A stretch of DNA of 9,927 bases, taken from Prevotella sp. (GTDB lineage Bacteria; Bacteroidota; Bacteroidia; Bacteroidales; Bacteroidaceae). Positions 5,093 to 9,927 of the stretch are shown here, piece after piece; the first letter of the stretch is position 1; every line of letters starts with the position of its first letter. Under the pieces are notes generated by a model. The model ran no database searches, was not told where the DNA came from, and worked only from the letters and a program-made list of their open reading frames with translations. Location: assembly GCA_016283605.1 (NCBI GenBank), contig JAEENF010000151.1, forward strand, positions 1-9,927, written 5' to 3'. The translations under genes and the position numbers were made by a program.

Positions 5093-6076
5093 TCATTGAA
5101 TCTCCCATCCAATGGCACTGGCTCCAAGCACAGCAGCACTGGCACCATCCAAGCCACTCACCAGGAACTGCGCCTTATTCTTGAAGATCTTCAGCACGTG
5201 AGCCTCGTAAGCCTCGCGGATAGGTTTCATGATCAGTTCTCCGGCCTTCACCATACCGCCGAAGAAGATGAATGCTTCGGGTGAGGAGAAGGCTGCGAAG
5301 TCGGCACAGGCCTCACCGAGCATCTTACCCGTGAAATCATAGATCTCCTTGGCCAACTCGTCGCCCTTACCGGCAGCGATAGACACATCGAGTGAGGTGA
5401 TCTTCTCAGGGTCCAACTCACGGAGCAGACTCTCACGGTTGGTCTTTGCCAGAATCTCACGGGCTGTACGGGCCACACCTGTTGCAGAGCAGTAGGCCTC
5501 CAGACATCCGGTACGTCCGCATCCGCAAGGACGTCCTTCCTCGCCGCGAACCATCGTCACATGTCCCAGCTCTCCGGCGAAACCGTCGTGTCCGTAGAGC
5601 AACTGTCCGTTGACCACGATACCCGAGCCGACACCTGTCCCCAGCGTGATGACGATGAAGTTCTTCATACCACGGGCTACGCCGTAGACCATCTCACCGA
5701 TGGCGGCAGCATTAGCGTCGTTGGTCAGTGCCACAGGAATACCGAGGGCTTTGCTAAACATGTCGGCCAAAGGTACTACGCCGTGATGTGCCCAAGGCAG
5801 ATTGGGGGCAAACTCGATGGTGCCTTTATAGTAGTTACCGTTAGGTGCACCGATACCCATTGCCTTGATCTTGTCGATGCCGCCCACCTGTTCGATAATC
5901 ACCTGCAGAGCATCCACACAGGCTGCTACATAGTCCTCCACTTTCTCGTAGCCGCCCGTCTTGATAGCGGTTGTTGCCTTGATTTCACCACGTGCATCTA
6001 CGATGCCGAAAACGGAGTTCGTACCTCCTAAGTCTAAGCCGATGACATACGGCTTGATCGCATTCTGTTGTTCCAT
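5093..6076 (-). CDS. rokA: ROK-family glucokinase
   Basis: Probably phosphorylates glucose, and perhaps other hexoses, with ATP in the cytoplasm, feeding glycolysis. The 327-residue length fits ROK kinases. The ATP phosphate loop DLGGTN is at 15-20. The catalytic aspartate is Asp120 in LTNDANAAAIGE, and GTGVGSG (146-152) is the second ATP-binding motif. The ROK signature GELGHV (168-173) supplies zinc ligand His172, and CGCGRTGC (184-191) supplies Cys184, Cys186 and Cys191. There is no N-terminal helix-turn-helix, so it is a kinase and not a ROK repressor. The symbol follows RokA of Bacteroides fragilis, a characterised ROK hexokinase; exact substrate range is inference. The ATG at 6076 is about 35 bases from a TAACTTTG promoter box. 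It is transcribed alone, divergent from the LysE gene. Confidence 0.9.
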   Translation of the reverse strand: MEQQNAIKPYVIGLDLGGTNSVFGIVDARGEIKATTAIKTGGYEKVEDYVAACVDALQVIIEQVGGIDKIKAMGIGAPNGNYYKGTIEFAPNLPWAHHGVVPLADMFSKALGIPVALTNDANAAAIGEMVYGVARGMKNFIVITLGTGVGSGIVVNGQLLYGHDGFAGELGHVTMVRGEEGRPCGCGRTGCLEAYCSATGVARTAREILAKTNRESLLRELDPEKITSLDVSIAAGKGDELAKEIYDFTGKMLGEACADFAAFSSPEAFIFFGGMVKAGELIMKPIREAYEAHVLKIFKNKAQFLVSGLDGASAAVLGASAIGWEIQ

Positions 6077-6117
6077 TGTTTTATAGTTTTATGCTTAAAA
6101 ATCATTTTATTCGGCCA

Positions 6118-6125
6118 CAAAGTTA
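6118..6125 (-). promoter_or_regulatory. -7 box of the glucokinase promoter
   Basis: TAACTTTG on the minus strand matches TAnnTTTG exactly and lies 41 bases upstream of the glucokinase ATG. No good TTTG is present at the -33 position, so the promoter is judged from one element only. It faces away from the LysE -7 box, with 42 bases between the two. Confidence 0.6.
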
Positions 6126-6167
6126 CAAAATTATTTCTAAATTCATCACCCTTTCACATTTTTTTTG

Positions 6168-6175
6168 TACCTTTG
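6168..6175 (+). promoter_or_regulatory. -7 box of the LysE-gene promoter
   Basis: TACCTTTG matches TAnnTTTG exactly, with a run of T just upstream. A clear -33 TTTG is missing. Only 8 bases separate the box from the ATG at 6184, so a transcript from here would have almost no 5' leader. Confidence 0.6.
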
Positions 6176-6183
6176 CACCCGTT

Positions 6184-6849
6184 ATGTCGTCGTTTCTCGT
6201 GCAAATCAACATATTGGATTTCATCTTCAAGGGGATGATGATCGGGGTGATAGCCAGTGCTCCGATGGGACCCGTTGGTATCCTTTGTGTACAGCGTACG
6301 CTGAATAAAGGCCGTTGGCTGGGCTTTGCTACAGGCGTGGGCGCTGCTGCGAGCGACATCATCTATGCTGGCTTCGCGGGTTTCGGAATGTCGTTCGTGA
6401 TGGACTTCATCACCAACGACCAGAACCGATTCTACCTTCAGATAGCGGGTAGCATCATGTTGCTCTGCTTCGGCATCTACACCTATCGCACCGATCCTAC
6501 GCGGAAGATGCACCAGTCTGGCCAGCAGAAGGGTTCACTCTGGTATAACATCTGGACGGCTTTCCTGGTGACGTTCTCCAACCCGCTGATTATCTTCCTG
6601 TTCCTGGCCATGTATGCGCAGTTTGCCTTCGTGCTGCCCAACCATCCGTTCGAGATGCTGGTGGGTTTTGCGAGCATCGTCGGCGGCGCCCTGCTCTGGT
6701 GGTGGGGACTCACGTGGCTCGTGGATACGATCCGCACGAAGTTCGATAATAACGGTATTAAGATTATCAATCAAGTCATCGGAACTGCTGTGATTATTGG
6801 CAGCATCATCATGCTTTTGGGAACAACTACCAACCTGTTAAGGTTCTAA
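6184..6849 (+). CDS. LysE-family membrane transporter
   Basis: Predicted inner-membrane exporter of the LysE/RhtB superfamily, whose known members export amino acids; the substrate here is unknown. The 221 residues are normal for the family. Hydrophobic segments run at about 11-33, 44-75 (two closely spaced spans), 84-101, 122-150, 157-180 and 193-213. The family motif after the first span start is SAPMGPVGILCVQRTL (25-40), and FSNPLIIFLF (131-140) is the conserved Asn-Pro region of the fourth span. The frame is open upstream to 6076, but that extension crosses a likely promoter. The ATG at 6184 puts 26 residues before the first motif proline (Pro27), as in other members, so I use it. DUF4924 follows after one base, so the two are probably co-translated. 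Confidence 0.88.
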   Translation: MSSFLVQINILDFIFKGMMIGVIASAPMGPVGILCVQRTLNKGRWLGFATGVGAAASDIIYAGFAGFGMSFVMDFITNDQNRFYLQIAGSIMLLCFGIYTYRTDPTRKMHQSGQQKGSLWYNIWTAFLVTFSNPLIIFLFLAMYAQFAFVLPNHPFEMLVGFASIVGGALLWWWGLTWLVDTIRTKFDNNGIKIINQVIGTAVIIGSIIMLLGTTTNLLRF

Positions 6850-6850
6850 T

Positions 6851-7396
6851 ATGTTTATAGCTAACGAATTACGCAAGAAGAATATTGCTGAGTACCTGCT
6901 GTATATGTGGCAGGTCGAGGATACGATACGGGCGTTCGACTGCTCGCTCTCGAGGATTAGGCGCGAGTATGTGGAACGTTTCGACTATAGTGACGAACAG
7001 AAGGAAGAGGAGGTCGATTGGTTTGGCAACCTCATCCGGATGATGAATCAGGAGGGGTGTCGTGAACAGGGTCACCTGCAGATCAATAAGGTGACGATGC
7101 AGACGCTCATCGAACTGCACGCCCAGCTGTTGCAGTCTACAAAGTTCCCCTTCTACAACACGGAATATTATAAGGTATTGCCGTTCATCGTGGAGCTCCG
7201 CAACCGCGGGGCTAACAAGGATGAGAACGAGATCGAGACATGTTTCAACTCGCTTTACGGTGTGATGCTGCTCCGCCTGCAGAAGAAAGAGATCAGTCCT
7301 ACCACGCAGCATGCCATCAAGGAGATTACCACCTTCGTGGGTATGCTCTCCGACTACTATAAAAAAGACAAAGAAGAAGGACTGAAATTTGAATAA
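6851..7396 (+). CDS. DUF4924 family protein, function unknown
   Basis: A 181-residue protein that I recognise as DUF4924, a family found in Bacteroidota with no assigned function. The N-terminus (MFIANELRKKNIAEYLLYMWQVEDTIR by position 27) is the most family-typical part. The protein is hydrophilic and rich in charged residues, with no signal peptide or membrane span, so it is probably a cytoplasmic, mostly helical protein. A basic and acidic tail (YYKKDKEEGLKFE) ends it. No catalytic motif is visible. Its ATG follows the LysE-gene stop by a single base, so coupling to the transporter is likely and a shared process is possible. Nothing in the sequence says which one. Confidence 0.85.
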   Translation: MFIANELRKKNIAEYLLYMWQVEDTIRAFDCSLSRIRREYVERFDYSDEQKEEEVDWFGNLIRMMNQEGCREQGHLQINKVTMQTLIELHAQLLQSTKFPFYNTEYYKVLPFIVELRNRGANKDENEIETCFNSLYGVMLLRLQKKEISPTTQHAIKEITTFVGMLSDYYKKDKEEGLKFE

Positions 7397-7418
7397 GAAG
7401 ACAATATGATGTTTAAAT

Positions 7419-7570
7419 CGACAAGAATGATTTTTATTAACGACAACTATGACAACATAGACAACTCTTGGCCTACGACGGCAACTGCCGTCTGCGGAGT
7501 CCGTCAGCCTCAGATAAGTTGTCTTTAGTTGTCTTAGTTGTCGTTTAAATTATAAAATAGTTGTCGTAAA
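7419..7570. repeat. Inverted-repeat element, copy 1, between DUF4924 gene and rfbD
   Basis: The spacer holds a large imperfect hairpin built from GACAAC units. The outer ends are CGACAA (7419-7424) and TTGTCG (7561-7566). The inner arms are 7439-7466 and 7517-7545, which pair over almost all of 28 bases with two small defects. The 50-base centre carries a small separate hairpin, GACGGC-AACT-GCCGTC (7477-7492). The right arm is nearly identical to that of copy 2 after rfbD: 7524-7570 against 8481-8523, with two mismatches and one 4-base gap. No open reading frame or promoter match was found within it. Confidence 0.85.
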
Positions 7571-7584
7571 TAAATAATTGTTGT

Positions 7585-8445
7585 ATGAGAATATTAATTA
7601 CCGGATGTAATGGCCAATTGGGAAACGAAATGCAGTTGCTGGAGAAGGAGAATCCCCAGCACACCTATTTTAATACGGATGTGGCCGAGTTGGACATCAC
7701 CGACCAGACGGCCATCGAGGCTTTCGTCGAGGCACACCAGATCGACGGTATCGTGAACTGTGCCGCCTATACCGCTGTTGACAAGGCCGAGGACAACGAG
7801 GAACTCTGTACGCGTCTGAACGCCGAGGCTCCCGCCTATCTGGCGCATGCCATCGGACAGCGGGGCGGTTGGATGATCCAGATCTCCACCGACTACGTGT
7901 TCGACGGTACGAAGCACACACCTTATGTCGAGGACGATGATACCTGTCCCAACAGTGTCTATGGACGTACGAAACTCGTGGGTGAACTGAATGTCCAGAA
8001 GTTCTGCGAGCGTTCGATGATTATCCGCACGGCCTGGCTCTACAGTACCTTCGGCAACAACTTCGTGAAGACGATGATCCGTCTGGGTAAGGAAAAGCCC
8101 GAGCTGGGTGTTATCTTCGACCAGATTGGCACGCCGACCTACGCCCGTGACCTCGCTGTGGTGATCTTCGCGGCCATCAATCAGGGCATCGTGCCGGGCA
8201 TCTATCACTTTTCCAACGAGGGTGTGATCTCGTGGTACGACTTCACGAAAGCCATCCACCGCATCGCCGGCATCACCACCTGTCACGTACGACCGCTCCA
8301 CACGTCGGAGTATCCTACGCCTGCCGCCCGCCCGCACTACTCCGTGCTCGACAAGACCAAGATCAAACAAACCTACGGCCTCGAAATCCCCTACTGGGAG
8401 GAAAGCCTCTTTGAGTGTATAGGATTATTAATGGAACAACAATGA
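7585..8445 (+). CDS. rfbD: dTDP-4-dehydrorhamnose reductase
   Basis: Reduces dTDP-4-dehydro-L-rhamnose to dTDP-L-rhamnose with NAD(P)H, the last step in making the activated rhamnose used for surface polysaccharides. It is an extended short-chain dehydrogenase of 286 residues, the normal size. The Rossmann glycine motif GCNGQLG is at 7-13 and NCAAYTAVDKAE at 58-69. STDYVFDG (101-108) precedes the catalytic pair Tyr126 and Lys130 in SVYGRTK. The other rhamnose genes (rfbA, rfbB, rfbC) are not in the window, so this copy stands apart from a polysaccharide cluster. No promoter match was found directly upstream; it may be read from the LysE promoter. The gene is bracketed by two copies of an inverted-repeat element, and the last codons and stop may lie inside the second copy. 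Confidence 0.95.
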   Translation: MRILITGCNGQLGNEMQLLEKENPQHTYFNTDVAELDITDQTAIEAFVEAHQIDGIVNCAAYTAVDKAEDNEELCTRLNAEAPAYLAHAIGQRGGWMIQISTDYVFDGTKHTPYVEDDDTCPNSVYGRTKLVGELNVQKFCERSMIIRTAWLYSTFGNNFVKTMIRLGKEKPELGVIFDQIGTPTYARDLAVVIFAAINQGIVPGIYHFSNEGVISWYDFTKAIHRIAGITTCHVRPLHTSEYPTPAARPHYSVLDKTKIKQTYGLEIPYWEESLFECIGLLMEQQ

Positions 8446-8523
8446 TGATTAATAACGACAACTATGACAACTTTAGTTGTTTTAGTTGTCATAGTTGTCG
8501 TTTAAAAAAATACTTGTCGTAAA
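8434..8523. repeat. Inverted-repeat element, copy 2, at the rfbD-prfC junction
   Basis: AACGACAACTATGACAACT (8454-8472) pairs perfectly with AGTTGTCATAGTTGTCGTT (8484-8502) around an 11-base loop, a 19-bp stem. A further TTGTCG at 8514-8519 corresponds to the outer end of copy 1. On the left, 8434-8471 aligns without gaps to 7419-7456 of copy 1, with about six differences, so the element probably begins inside rfbD and includes its last codons and TGA (8443-8445). No T run follows the hairpin on the plus strand, so it is not a standard terminator. The 50-base centre of copy 1 is missing here. Confidence 0.85.
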
Positions 8524-8533
8524 GAATTGAAAG

Positions 8534-9927
8534 ATGAATCAAGAGATAGAAAGAAGACGAACATTTGCGATTATATCGCACCCGGATGCCGGTAAGACCA
8601 CACTGACGGAGAAGTTCCTGCTCTTTGGCGGACAGATTCAGGTGGCCGGCGCCGTCAAGAACAACAAGATCAAGAAAACCGCCACCTCCGACTGGATGGA
8701 CATCGAGAAACAACGTGGTATCTCGGTCTCTACTTCGGTGATGGAGTTCGACTACACCCCCGACGGTTCGGATGTCGAATACAAGGTGAACATCCTCGAT
8801 ACCCCTGGTCACCAGGACTTCGCCGAGGATACCTTCCGCACGCTTACTGCCGTCGACTCGGCCATTATCGTGGTCGATGGTGCCAAGGGTGTGGAGACGC
8901 AGACCCGTAAGCTGATGACTGTCTGCCGCATGCGTAAGACGCCCGTCATCATCTTCATCAACAAGATGGACCGTGAAGGCCGCGATCCCTTCGACCTGCT
9001 CGACGAACTCGAACAGGAACTCGAGATCAAGGTGCGTCCGCTTTCGTGGCCTATCAATCAGGGCGCGAAGTTCAAGGGCGTCTATAACATCTACGAACAG
9101 AAACTCGACCTCTTCACCCCCGACAAACAGCGTGTGACTGACAAGGTCGAAGTCGATATCAACAGCGCCGAACTCGACAAGCGGGTAGGGGAGCAGAATG
9201 CCGAGAAGCTCCGCGAGGACCTCGAACTTGTTGATGGTGTCTATCCCGAGTTTGATGTCGAGACCTACAGGAGTGCCGAGGTGGCCCCTGTGTTCTTCGG
9301 TTCGGCCCTGAACAACTTCGGTGTACAGGAGCTGCTGAACTGTTTTGTTGAGATTGCCCCATCGCCCCGTCCCACGAAAGCTGAGGAGCGTGATGTACAG
9401 CCCGAAGAACCTAAGTTCACGGGTTTCATCTTCAAGATCACAGCCAATATCGACCCCAACCACCGTTCATGTATCGCCTTCTGTAAGGTGTGCTCAGGAC
9501 GTTTCCAGCGCAATGTGCCTTATCTGCACGTGCGACAGGGCAAGTCGATGCGCTTCACATCGCCCACGCAGTTCATGGCACAGCGTAAGTCCACCATCGA
9601 TGAGGCCTGGCCCGGCGATATCGTTGGCCTGCCGGATACAGGCGGTATCTTTAAGATTGGTGATACGCTCACCGAGGGCGAGCAGCTGCACTTCCGCGGA
9701 CTGCCGTCGTTCTCGCCCGAGCTGTTCAAATACATCGAGAACGACGACCCGATGAAGTCGAAGCAGTTGCAGAAGGGTATCGACCAGCTGATGGACGAGG
9801 GTGTGGCGCAGTTGTTCGTCAACCAGTTCAACAACCGCAAGATCATCGGTACCGTCGGTCAGCTGCAGTTCGAGGTCATCCAGTACCGTCTGGAGAACGA
9901 GTACAACGCCAAGTGTCGTTGGGAGCC
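8534..9927 (+). CDS. prfC: Peptide chain release factor 3, C-terminus cut by window edge
   Basis: GTPase that removes RF1 and RF2 from the ribosome after peptide release and so recycles the termination machinery. The frame is open from the ATG at 8534 to the window end, 464 codons of about 525-530 expected. GTP-binding motifs follow in order: G1 HPDAGKTT (16-23), G2 around RGISV (61-65), G3 DTPGH (89-93), G4 NKMD (143-146) and G5 GSAL (256-259). HPDAGKTT and the length of the linker to the second domain distinguish RF3 from EF-G and from LepA. Domain 2 and much of domain 3 are present. The ATG follows the A-rich AAGAATTGAAAG. It lies 88 bases after rfbD, with repeat copy 2 filling the gap and no promoter match, so co-transcription with rfbD is plausible. 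Confidence 0.97.
   Translation, partial: MNQEIERRRTFAIISHPDAGKTTLTEKFLLFGGQIQVAGAVKNNKIKKTATSDWMDIEKQRGISVSTSVMEFDYTPDGSDVEYKVNILDTPGHQDFAEDTFRTLTAVDSAIIVVDGAKGVETQTRKLMTVCRMRKTPVIIFINKMDREGRDPFDLLDELEQELEIKVRPLSWPINQGAKFKGVYNIYEQKLDLFTPDKQRVTDKVEVDINSAELDKRVGEQNAEKLREDLELVDGVYPEFDVETYRSAEVAPVFFGSALNNFGVQELLNCFVEIAPSPRPTKAEERDVQPEEPKFTGFIFKITANIDPNHRSCIAFCKVCSGRFQRNVPYLHVRQGKSMRFTSPTQFMAQRKSTIDEAWPGDIVGLPDTGGIFKIGDTLTEGEQLHFRGLPSFSPELFKYIENDDPMKSKQLQKGIDQLMDEGVAQLFVNQFNNRKIIGTVGQLQFEVIQYRLENEYNAKCRWE

Noticed and set aside
6076..6183. Longer LysE-family protein starting at 6076 or 6091
   Set aside because: The added 31-36 residues match nothing in the family, overlap the glucokinase start, and cross both divergent -7 boxes.
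7439..7545. CRISPR array, suggested by recurring GACAAC/GTTGTC units
   Set aside because: Units are 8-10 bases apart with no spacers of constant length, and they are arranged as inverted arms and not as direct repeats.
8454..8502. The 19-bp hairpin as an intrinsic terminator of rfbD
   Set aside because: The stem is A/T-rich and followed by TTTAAAAAAA and not a T run, so it lacks the plus-strand terminator signature.
8489..9463. A 324-codon minus-strand frame opposite prfC, and a similar 258-codon one at 7594-8370 opposite rfbD
   Set aside because: Both are antisense to well-conserved genes, have no recognisable motifs, and are explained by strong codon bias leaving few stops in the opposite frame.

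Overview
The window looks like chromosomal DNA of a Bacteroidota species, most likely a Prevotella-type member of the Bacteroidales. Three things point there. Starts are preceded by A/T-rich sequence rather than Shine-Dalgarno sites. Several promoters match the Bacteroides pattern (-33 TTTG, -7 TAnnTTTG). The gene set also fits, with a trp operon led by trpB, a DUF4924 protein and a Bacteroides-type ROK glucokinase. I see no plasmid, phage or insertion-sequence genes.

Left half, minus strand (1-4893): a tryptophan operon read right to left as trpL (leader peptide), trpB, trpE, trpG, trpD, trpC, with trpC cut by the window edge. It starts at a good Bacteroides-type promoter (4862-4893). Next comes a 14-codon leader peptide with three consecutive Trp codons, then mutually exclusive hairpins ending in an intrinsic terminator before trpB. 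This is a complete ribosome-mediated attenuator. TrpE also carries the conserved Trp-binding motif, so the pathway is probably controlled by both attenuation and feedback inhibition. TrpE and TrpG make anthranilate, TrpD adds the phosphoribosyl group, TrpC closes the indole ring and TrpB joins indole to serine. trpF and trpA are expected beyond the left edge.

The spacers trpB-trpE, trpE-trpG and trpG-trpD consist almost entirely of tandem 7-nt repeats running from the stop codon of one gene to the start codon of the next. A similar heptad array follows the glucokinase stop. trpD and trpC instead overlap by one base.

Centre (4894-5092): divergent from the trp promoter is a second, plus-strand promoter with both elements at ideal spacing. 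It would produce a short RNA of about 85 nt without an ORF, ending in a 9-bp terminator hairpin. I call this a candidate small RNA.

Right half: a minus-strand ROK glucokinase (5093-6076) diverges from a plus-strand run. That run holds a LysE-family membrane transporter, a DUF4924 protein one base behind it, rfbD (dTDP-4-dehydrorhamnose reductase), and prfC (release factor 3, cut by the right edge). Both sides of rfbD carry copies of one inverted-repeat element built from CGACAA/GACAAC units. The second copy probably overlaps the rfbD stop codon.
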